64,000 nt of DNA from Microbacterium sp. (GTDB lineage: Bacteria; Actinomycetota; Actinomycetes; Actinomycetales; Microbacteriaceae). Shown piece after piece: positions 57,429-64,000 of this stretch (positions are counted from its first letter, which is position 1; every line of letters starts with the position of its first letter). A program made the translations under genes and the position numbers. The stretch is from assembly GCA_029239635.1 (NCBI GenBank), contig JARBUN010000001.1, positions 1 to 64,000 on the forward strand, written 5' to 3'. The notes beneath the pieces are model-generated. The model made no database searches and was not told the DNA's origin. It worked only from the letters and a program-made list of their open reading frames with translations.

Positions 57429-59423
57429 TCAGCCTCGACGACTGAACGTCCGCCGCACGATACGCAGGAGCCCGAGGAACCCGAACAGCCCGATCACCGC
57501 GCCCAGGACGGCGAAGAGGGTGACGGATCCGCCGAGAACGGGCCCTCCCCCCGAGACGATCAGCACGACCGCGATCACCACCGCTGCGATCGACACCAAC
57601 GTCGACGCCGCCTCCGCGGTGATGCGGGTCAGGATGCCACCGGCATCCGATCCGTCCTTGGAGCGGAGGGTGACGCCGATCGACCCCTTCTCGATGCCGG
57701 TCAGGAGGGCTTCCAGGCGCCGTGGCACGCGCTGGATGCGCGCCATCGAGATGACGGCCCCGGCTTGAAGATCGGTGGCCAACCGTTTGACCGACAGCGT
57801 CCGGCGCAAAAGTGTGGGCATCAACGGCAGCGCCCGCCCGACCATGTCGAAGTCATCGACGATCACGCGCAGACACCCTTCGAGAGTGGCGAAGCTGCGG
57901 AACGCGGAGGCGAGCTCGCCGGGAAGGGCGATGCGGTGCTGACGGATGACATCGACCATGCGCGTGAAGATCGATCCCTGACCGTCCGTGCGCAGGTGCT
58001 CCGTCGTCAGCACGATGCCGACGTCGTGCCGGAACGCCTCGAGGTCCACATCCTCGGGAGCGTCGACGATGAGCAGGAGCGCGTCGGTGGCTGCCACGTC
58101 GTTCTCGCCCAGCGCTGCCAGAAGGAGGGCCGTCATGTGCTCACGCCGGCTGCGTTCGATGATCCCCACCGCGCCGAAGTCGATGAGACCGAGCGTGCCG
58201 TCCTCTTTCAGGAGGACGTTGCCGGGGTGGAGGTCGGCGTGGAAGACCCCGTACACCAGGATCTGCTCGATGACCGTCGACATCAGGACCTGCGCCAAAC
58301 GATCGCGCTCTTCGGGACTCAGGGTGGCGAGACGGTCCCTCGAGTCGCTCAACGCCGCTCCGTCGACCAGCTCCATCGTGAGAACCCGCGGGCCGGACGC
58401 GTCCGGGAAGACGTGGGGAACGGAGACGATACCCCGACGGTCGGGCTCGGCTTTGTCGATCCGCTCGAGGGTGGAGCGGATCATCTCGGTGTTGCGCGCC
58501 TCGATGCGGTAGTCGAGTTCTTCGAGGAGAGTCGTGGTGAATCCGTGCGCCACCGACTCGATGTGGAGGTCACGGCCCACTCTCGTGCGCGCTTCGGCGC
58601 GATGAGCGAGACGGCCGATGATGTCGGCATCCGCCTCCACCTGCGCCCGAGCGGCGGGACGTTGCACCTTGACGACCACGTCGGTTCCGTCGAGCAGTCG
58701 TGCCCGGTGGACCTGTGCCACGGACGCGGCGGCCAGAGGAACGCGATCCACCTCCGCGTACACCTCGTCGATCGATGTGCCCAGATCGCTTTCGATGACC
58801 TCTCGCACCGTCTCCCACGGAAGCGTCGTCGCCTTGGTCTGCAGACTGGACAGGGCGCTGAGATACGGTTCCGGGATCAGATCGCGCCGAGTCGAGAGGA
58901 CCTGCCCCAGCTTCACGAAGGTCACGCCGGCGTCGTTGATGGTGGACACGATGGCGTTGGCACGCTCTTCCGCCGTGCTGAGTTCTTGTTCGACGCGGGC
59001 GCGCCCGCCGTGGAAGAGCCACCCCACGCCGTGTCGTGACGCGATCGCCAGGATCTCCAGGTATCGCCGCGTGCGCTTCCGCTGGCGCAGCGCGGCGCGT
59101 ACGAGATCGACCGGGTTGGGGAGGGGGCGAGTGGGGAAGATCGCCTCGCTCGCGACGAGAGCCGCCACCCCCAGCGCGAAGACCCAGGCGATGGCGAGGG
59201 CGACCAGGGCCAGCCACAGCCCGGCCTCGCCCGCAGGTTCCGGAGAAGTCCCGGTCTGGCGGAGCACCCAATCGGCGAAAGGGACGCCGAGGAAGAAGAC
59301 CAGCAGACCGATGATGATGCTGCGCGGCCAGCCGACTGCTGTGCCCAGGATGCGGCGGGCGACGAACCCCACGAGCACCGCCGAGACGATGGCGGCGACG
59401 GAGATGAGGAGGCTGACGACCAC
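57429..59423 (-). CDS. UbiB/AarF/ABC1-family atypical kinase
   Basis: A 664-residue membrane-associated protein. Three N-terminal helices lead to the ABC1 kinase-like domain: [14 protein letters not shown] (the family KxGQ signature), [11 protein letters not shown] (Ala-rich loop), VVVKVQRP (Lys), [12 protein letters not shown] and LIDFGAVG. Two C-terminal helices (~600-650) follow. Family members support quinone biosynthesis or lipid homeostasis, with ATPase rather than protein-kinase activity. Start GTG 59423. Confidence 0.92.
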   Translation of the reverse strand: MVVSLLISVAAIVSAVLVGFVARRILGTAVGWPRSIIIGLLVFFLGVPFADWVLRQTGTSPEPAGEAGLWLALVALAIAWVFALGVAALVASEAIFPTRPLPNPVDLVRAALRQRKRTRRYLEILAIASRHGVGWLFHGGRARVEQELSTAEERANAIVSTINDAGVTFVKLGQVLSTRRDLIPEPYLSALSSLQTKATTLPWETVREVIESDLGTSIDEVYAEVDRVPLAAASVAQVHRARLLDGTDVVVKVQRPAARAQVEADADIIGRLAHRAEARTRVGRDLHIESVAHGFTTTLLEELDYRIEARNTEMIRSTLERIDKAEPDRRGIVSVPHVFPDASGPRVLTMELVDGAALSDSRDRLATLSPEERDRLAQVLMSTVIEQILVYGVFHADLHPGNVLLKEDGTLGLIDFGAVGIIERSRREHMTALLLAALGENDVAATDALLLIVDAPEDVDLEAFRHDVGIVLTTEHLRTDGQGSIFTRMVDVIRQHRIALPGELASAFRSFATLEGCLRVIVDDFDMVGRALPLMPTLLRRTLSVKRLATDLQAGAVISMARIQRVPRRLEALLTGIEKGSIGVTLRSKDGSDAGGILTRITAEAASTLVSIAAVVIAVVLIVSGGGPVLGGSVTLFAVLGAVIGLFGFLGLLRIVRRTFSRRG

Positions 59424-59444
59424 GGGGTCAGCGTAGCCGCCGCA

Positions 59445-59612
59445 TCACGAGATGCGCAGATGCCCGCAGCTCGGGCACTGCCAGTGTGCGGAGCGAGCGG
59501 TGTGCCGTTCCACCATCGGGAGGAGGCAGGACATGCAGCGGGGAGAGAAGCCGAGGTCGCTGTCGTCGTGCGGTGCATCCGGGCGGAAGGGGTGGGGGAG
59601 AGAGGAGAGCAT
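59445..59612 (-). CDS. Small zinc-ribbon protein
   Basis: A 55-residue protein, MLSSLPHPFRPDAPHDD..., with CMSC and CPSC pairs (the second in HWQCPSCGHLRIS), separated by ~18 residues. This is a four-cysteine zinc ribbon. AAGGAC lies 5 bases before the chosen ATG; a longer start at 59639 is possible. It ends 21 bases from the UbiB gene on the same strand. Function unknown. Confidence 0.65.
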   Translation of the reverse strand: MLSSLPHPFRPDAPHDDSDLGFSPRCMSCLLPMVERHTARSAHWQCPSCGHLRIS

Positions 59613-59700
59613 CGGGTGTCCTTCGGGGCGAGAAGGCATTCTTACATGCGCACGCGAAGGGTGGGAGGAGCTGTCCACAGGGGGCGTCTCGCGGAAACGC

Positions 59701-59730
59701 AAGACGCCCCGGCCGGGGCCGGGGCGTCTT
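59701..59730. terminator. Terminator after ugd
   Basis: A perfect 14-bp stem (59701-59714 with 59717-59730), AAGACGCCCCGGCC with its complement, ends the reverse-strand ugd transcript 12 bases after its stop. Confidence 0.88.
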
Positions 59731-59742
59731 CGTGTGCGAAGG

Positions 59743-61068
59743 TCAGGGACGACCCATGCCGTGGTACGTCCACCCGGCGGCACGCCAAGCGGCGGCGTCG
59801 AGGCAGTTGCGGCCGTCGATCACGACGTGCCCCCGCGTCAGCGTCGCCGCGTGCGCCGGATCGAGCTGGTGACGGTATTCGTCCCATTCGGTCACGACGA
59901 TGACGGCATCGGCATCCTGCAGCGCTTCGTCGCGGTCGTGCACGTACGTCAGCTGCGGGTGAACGCGCTGCGCGTTCTCGATCGCGGCGGGATCGGTGAG
60001 GGTGACGTCGGCACCGAGGCCGTGCAGACGGACCGCGACGTCGAGAGCGGGGGAGTCCCGGATGTCGTCGCTGTGGGGCTTGAACGCGGCGCCCAGCACG
60101 GTGACCTTCTTCTGGAAGACGGAACCGCCGAGGGCCTCGCTCGTCAGCTCGACAGCGCGGTCGCGCCGGCGAAGGTTGATGGCGTCGATCTCGCGGAGGA
60201 ACGCGACGGACTCGCCGCGGCCGAGTTCTTCGGCGCGAGCGGAGAACGCGCGGATGTCCTTCGGGAGGCATCCGCCGCCGAAGCCGATACCCGCACCGAG
60301 GAAGCGGCGCCCGATGCGCGCGTCGTGCCCGATCGCGTCGGCCAGGGTCGTCACGTCGGCGCCGGTGACCTCGGCGATCTCGGCGATTGCGTTGATGAAG
60401 CTGATCTTCGTCGCGAGGAAGGCGTTGGCGGAGACCTTCACGAGCTCAGCCGTGGCGTAATCCGTGACGATGAAAGGCGTGCCCTTCGCGATCGACGGGT
60501 GATAGACCTCGCGCAGGATCTGCGCCGCGCGCTCGCCCTCAGGGGTCGCGGTGCCCTCTGCGAACGGCACACCGGCCACCAGACGATCGGGGTCGATGGT
60601 GTCCTGAACGGCCCAGCCCTCACGGAGGAACTCCGGGTTCCACACGAGGGTCGCTCCCGTCTCGGACACGCGCGGGGCCAGCGTCGCTGCGGTGCCGACC
60701 GGAACCGTGGACTTGCCCGCGACGAGGTCTCCCTCGGACAGGTAGGGGAGCAGGCCGTCGACGGCTGCGTTGACGTAGGTGAGGTCGGCGGCGTAGCCGC
60801 CTGCCTGCTGCGGGGTGCCCACGCCGATGAAGTGGACCTTCGCGCCCTGGGCCGCCGACATGTCGGTCGTGAACGAGAGGCGACCCGACGCGATGCCCTC
60901 GGTCAGGATCTCCTGCAGTCCGGGCTCGAAGAACGGGGCCTCGCCCTTGCTCAGCGCGGTGATCTTGCGCTCGTCGACGTCGATGCCCACGACCTCATGG
61001 CCGATGGAGGCCATCGCCGCCGCATGCACCGCACCCAGGTAACCGCACCCCACTACAGACAAACGCAC
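59743..61068 (-). CDS. ugd: UDP-glucose 6-dehydrogenase
   Basis: Oxidises UDP-glucose to UDP-glucuronate with two NAD, supplying an acidic sugar for EPS. The 441-residue protein has the NAD motif VGCGYLG (6-12), NPEFLREG (144-151), the Lys/Asn pair in VKVSANAFLATKISFINAIAE and the catalytic Cys267 in GFGGGCLPKD. The C-terminal UDP-binding domain is complete. It lies between the UbiB group and a sugar transferase. Start GTG 61068. Confidence 0.96.
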   Translation of the reverse strand: MRLSVVGCGYLGAVHAAAMASIGHEVVGIDVDERKITALSKGEAPFFEPGLQEILTEGIASGRLSFTTDMSAAQGAKVHFIGVGTPQQAGGYAADLTYVNAAVDGLLPYLSEGDLVAGKSTVPVGTAATLAPRVSETGATLVWNPEFLREGWAVQDTIDPDRLVAGVPFAEGTATPEGERAAQILREVYHPSIAKGTPFIVTDYATAELVKVSANAFLATKISFINAIAEIAEVTGADVTTLADAIGHDARIGRRFLGAGIGFGGGCLPKDIRAFSARAEELGRGESVAFLREIDAINLRRRDRAVELTSEALGGSVFQKKVTVLGAAFKPHSDDIRDSPALDVAVRLHGLGADVTLTDPAAIENAQRVHPQLTYVHDRDEALQDADAVIVVTEWDEYRHQLDPAHAATLTRGHVVIDGRNCLDAAAWRAAGWTYHGMGRP

Positions 61069-61142
61069 GATGGAAGCCTTTCAGATTATTGTCGACGCGA
61101 CACGGGGACACCCGGTCACGGACCCGCAGACCTGCGGGGATT

Positions 61143-62702
61143 TCACGCGGCGGTGTCGCCCGGCACCAGGGCGGCGCGAGCGGTCTTGCCGAGAATGACG
61201 AAGTCGCCCAGGAGCGTCCAGTTCTCCACGTACGACAGGTCGAGGCGGACCGATTCCTCCCACGACAGCGACGAGCGGCCGCTGACCTGCCACAGCCCCG
61301 TGATGCCGGGCTTGGCGAGGAAGCGACGGTGCACGTGATCGGCGTACTGTGCCACCTCGGACGGGAGCGGCGGACGAGGACCGACGAGGGACATCGAGCC
61401 ACCGATGACGTTGAACAGCTGCGGCAGTTCATCCAGGCTGAACTTGCGCATCACCCGGCCGATGGGGGTCACGCGAGGATCGTTCTTCATCTTGAACAGC
61501 ACCTCGTTGCCCGAGTCGCGCTGCTGTTCGGCGAGATCGTGCAGCAGCTCCTCGGCGTTGACGACCATCGAGCGGAACTTGATCATCGTGAACTCGGTGC
61601 CGTGGAAGCCGATGCGCGTCTGGCGGAAGAAGACCGGACCGCTGCTCGACAGGCGGACGGTGATGGCGAGGAACGCGAGCAGCGGGCTCAGGAGGATCAC
61701 CCCGGCGATACTCGCCAGGAGGTCCACCGTGCGCTTGAGGAAGACCTGTCCACGGGAGAACCGAGGGGTCTCGACGTGGATGAGGGGGAGCCCCGCGACC
61801 GGCCGGGTGTGCAGGCGCGGGCCGGCGATGTCGATGATGCTCGGGGCGAGGACGAGGTGCTGACGCCCGGCCTCGAGGCTCCACGAGATCTCCTTGACCT
61901 TGTCGGCGGGGAGCTCGTCGGCGCTCGTGACGGCCACGGTGTCGGCGCCGGTGGCGGAGAGCGCCCGGGAGACATCCCCGACGTGTCCCATCACGGGAAT
62001 GGAGGTCCCCGGGATGACGTCGGCGATCTTGCCGTTGGGCACGCAGGCGCCGACGACGCGGTATCCGGCGCTGGGGGTGCGCGCGAACTCCCGCGCCAGC
62101 TGGGTGACCGAGGTGAGGGAGCCGACCAGGAGGACGTTGGCGGAGTACTTGCCGTTCGACCGCTGGACGATGAGCCACTGGCGCCAGAGCCAGCGCGTGA
62201 AGACGAGGACGATGATGCCGGCGGGGAGGGAGATGAGGAGGTATCCGCGCGCGACGTCGATCTGCGTCAGGAAGGCGAGGATCGCCACGGCGCCGAACAC
62301 CCGGAAACTGGAGTCCACGATCCGGACGTACTCCTGAGAGCCGGTGCCGATCACACGGTCGCTGCGGGAGTCGACGAACGACAGAGCCCACATCCACGCG
62401 ATGATGAGCAGCGCCGAGAAGATCCAGTACGACAGGTCGGTGATGCGACCGTCTTTGCTGGCCGCGACGGCGACGTTGCCGGTTCCGAACCAGACGAGCT
62501 GCGTGCCGTACACGACCCACACCAGGGAGGCGAGGTCGGTGAGGAAGAGATTGCGGCGGTATCGCAGTCGCCACCTGTCGAGGGGGTGCCGCGTGACCGA
62601 GGTCGGCGTCGAAGGCGCGGGGGCATCCACGACGGGGTCGGAACCCCCGGCGTAGCTGTCCTGCGACGTCGATGTCGCGTCGACTCTCAGGTCAGACGTC
62701 AC
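61143..62702 (-). CDS. Initiating sugar transferase, WbaP/CpsE type (2)
   Basis: A 519-residue paralogue of the protein at 53517, with the same plan: five helices, Rossmann-like middle (VLLVGSLTSVTQLAREFARTPSAG), sixth helix and catalytic domain (FLKRTVDLLAS, FTMIKFRSM, SLDELPQLFNVIGGSMSLVGPRP, DLSYVENWTLLGDFVIL). The N terminus has a 45-residue disordered extension. GTG start at 62702. It sits upstream of ugd on the same strand, 74 bases away, so the pair is probably an operon. Two such enzymes suggest two polymers or two initiating sugars. Confidence 0.93.
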   Translation of the reverse strand: MTSDLRVDATSTSQDSYAGGSDPVVDAPAPSTPTSVTRHPLDRWRLRYRRNLFLTDLASLVWVVYGTQLVWFGTGNVAVAASKDGRITDLSYWIFSALLIIAWMWALSFVDSRSDRVIGTGSQEYVRIVDSSFRVFGAVAILAFLTQIDVARGYLLISLPAGIIVLVFTRWLWRQWLIVQRSNGKYSANVLLVGSLTSVTQLAREFARTPSAGYRVVGACVPNGKIADVIPGTSIPVMGHVGDVSRALSATGADTVAVTSADELPADKVKEISWSLEAGRQHLVLAPSIIDIAGPRLHTRPVAGLPLIHVETPRFSRGQVFLKRTVDLLASIAGVILLSPLLAFLAITVRLSSSGPVFFRQTRIGFHGTEFTMIKFRSMVVNAEELLHDLAEQQRDSGNEVLFKMKNDPRVTPIGRVMRKFSLDELPQLFNVIGGSMSLVGPRPPLPSEVAQYADHVHRRFLAKPGITGLWQVSGRSSLSWEESVRLDLSYVENWTLLGDFVILGKTARAALVPGDTAA

Positions 62703-62946
62703 AGTTCGTAGGCCTTTCCCCCAAGGTGCCTGGAAATCACTTTCTCCCCGCTGAACGATAACAGGCGGATCTCACCCAGTGAATCACCCTCGAGTGAACG
62801 CGATGTTTCTGAGACACACCCGGTGACGCTTCACGCGACGGCCGGGACCGGCGCTCCTCCGGGGCCGGTTCGGTGTGTCGCTACACTCGGGCAGCGGATG
62901 ACCGGATGTCCTGCTCCGGGGGCACCACGGCCGGAAGGACCACCCG

Positions 62947-64000
62947 ATGTCGCGTTCGCAGACGGGCTCTTCTCGCGCGGGCCGAGGGCGACGTCATGCC
63001 CTCATCGCCGCGATCGCGGCGATCGCCGTGGTCGCGGGCGCGGCCGTCGCCGTGCCGATCGCCCTCCGTCTTCTCGGCGGACCCGAGCCCGCGGTCGCAC
63101 CGTCGTCGCCTCCCGCCGAGTCGTCGCATCCGGCCCCCACACCGACGAGTACCCCGACCCCGACCCCGACCCCCACCCCGACGCCGGGTTCGCCGGTGGC
63201 GCAGTCCTGCCCGGGCGGCGACACGCTTCTGACGGTGTGGGCGCACCCCGACGACGACATCATCTTCGGGAACCCGACGATCTCGGAGGCGATCGCCGCG
63301 GGCCAGTGCGTCCGCACCGTCTTCCTCACAGCCGGCGACGCGGGTCGGGGCCTGGACTACACGCACGCCCGAGAACTCGGCATCCTGCGCGCCTACAACG
63401 TCATGCGCGGGAACGACGGACTGTGGGATGAGACCGTGATGACGCTGGACAGTGGGATGCGTGTCGATCGGCTGACGCCCCAGGGCGACGGCCGCGTCTC
63501 GGTGTTCTTCGTGCGGCTCCCCGACGGGAACATCACCGACGGCGGCTTCGCGGCCACGGGGTACGCCACGATGAGCAAGCTGCTCGACGGGAGCATCGCG
63601 TCGCTGGCTCCCCTCGACGGCGGGCCCGCGGTGAGCGCCGCGCAGCTCTCGGCGAGCCTGACCGAGTTCGCCGACGCCCTCCGCCCGGCACGCACGCTCA
63701 CCCACATCCCGCGCGGCAGCGCCTTCGCCCCGGGAGACCATCCCGACCATTCGGTCGTCGGCACCCTCGTGCGCGACGCGATCGGCCCCGTCGACGGTGT
63801 CGGTCAGGGGCTGCGCTACCTCGTCGGATACCCCTCCGAGAATCTGCCGCGCAACGTCGACGGCCAGACCCTCGACGCCAAGGTGGAGACGTACCGCGTC
63901 TACACGCAGCAGGACGACGTCATCCGCTGCGCCGACCGGGACGCCTGCCTGAGCACGCGCAAGTTCGGCGAGTGGCTCCAGCGCTCCTACCCGAAGACCG
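62947..64000 (+). CDS. PIG-L family deacetylase, partial
   Basis: The gene runs off the right edge after 351 codons. Residues ~18-45 are a signal anchor, followed by a Thr/Pro repeat linker (TPTSTPTPTPTPTPTPG) and a LmbE/PIG-L domain. The zinc/acid motif is WAHPDDDIIFG, with TAGDAGRG and the later HPDHSVVG supplying the third ligand. Extracellular PIG-L enzymes remove N-acetyl groups from sugars, fitting the neighbouring EPS genes. TACACT at 62882-62887 is a likely -10 box; AAGGACC precedes the ATG. Confidence 0.88.
   Translation, partial: MSRSQTGSSRAGRGRRHALIAAIAAIAVVAGAAVAVPIALRLLGGPEPAVAPSSPPAESSHPAPTPTSTPTPTPTPTPTPGSPVAQSCPGGDTLLTVWAHPDDDIIFGNPTISEAIAAGQCVRTVFLTAGDAGRGLDYTHARELGILRAYNVMRGNDGLWDETVMTLDSGMRVDRLTPQGDGRVSVFFVRLPDGNITDGGFAATGYATMSKLLDGSIASLAPLDGGPAVSAAQLSASLTEFADALRPARTLTHIPRGSAFAPGDHPDHSVVGTLVRDAIGPVDGVGQGLRYLVGYPSENLPRNVDGQTLDAKVETYRVYTQQDDVIRCADRDACLSTRKFGEWLQRSYPKT

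Noticed and set aside
1-64000. tRNA or rRNA genes, CRISPR arrays, insertion sequences, prophage
   Set aside because: I looked for T-loop signatures, regularly spaced repeats, transposase and integrase motifs on both strands and found none. A covariance search would be more sensitive for RNAs.

Overview
The window is high-GC actinobacterial DNA, and gene content points to the Microbacteriaceae, most likely Microbacterium. The signs are a spc/alpha ribosomal-protein block ending infA-rpmJ-rpsM-rpsK-rpoA-rplQ-truA without rpsD, an LAxTG-type surface protein, F420-linked oxidoreductases, small FBP-type and DUF7882-like proteins, and many genes with a TAnnnT box only a few bases before a GTG or ATG (leaderless style). 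No rRNA, tRNA, CRISPR array, transposase or prophage gene is visible.

Layout. 1-8051 is housekeeping: rplO end, secY, adk, map, a DsbA-like protein, infA, rpmJ, rpsM, rpsK, rpoA, rplQ and truA. 8116-11433 carries a nuclease/phosphatase-fold protein, an LAKTG-anchored surface protein and a DUF4012 membrane protein. 11519-20802 looks like a polysaccharide/signalling island. It holds two lipoproteins, each next to a membrane protein ending in a GGDEF-like fold without the catalytic motif, plus a sensor kinase, a processive GT2, an OmpR-type regulator and a membrane-anchored GH6 cellulase-like enzyme. Three direct repeats phased on an 11-bp grid precede the GT2 gene.

20889-24700 is accessory: two DUF7882-like genes (one with an in-frame TAG), a MarR regulator, a lone sigma region 2, a DoxX-like protein, a 2H phosphoesterase, a PPOX-fold protein and an FBP protein. 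24792-30099 is the most novel-looking block: a beta-helix lipoprotein, then a coupled operon of GT2, membrane beta-helix protein and XRE regulator. The last two share a 55-residue C-terminal helix-turn-helix-like module. I infer a surface-polysaccharide system with built-in regulation.

30130-51465 is mixed. It includes an LLM oxidoreductase, a TerC transporter behind a yybP-ykoY manganese riboswitch, TetR plus MMPL exporter, a GT4, a hydrolase, DUF2207, transglutaminase with MarR and a third DUF7882-like gene, a DivIVA-like coiled coil, a MacB-type ABC pair and a large LuxR/MalT-type regulator. 51793-62702 is a capsule/EPS assembly block: a Wzz-BY-kinase, two paralogous initiating sugar transferases, a low-molecular-weight tyrosine phosphatase and UDP-glucose dehydrogenase. 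The window ends inside a PIG-L deacetylase gene.
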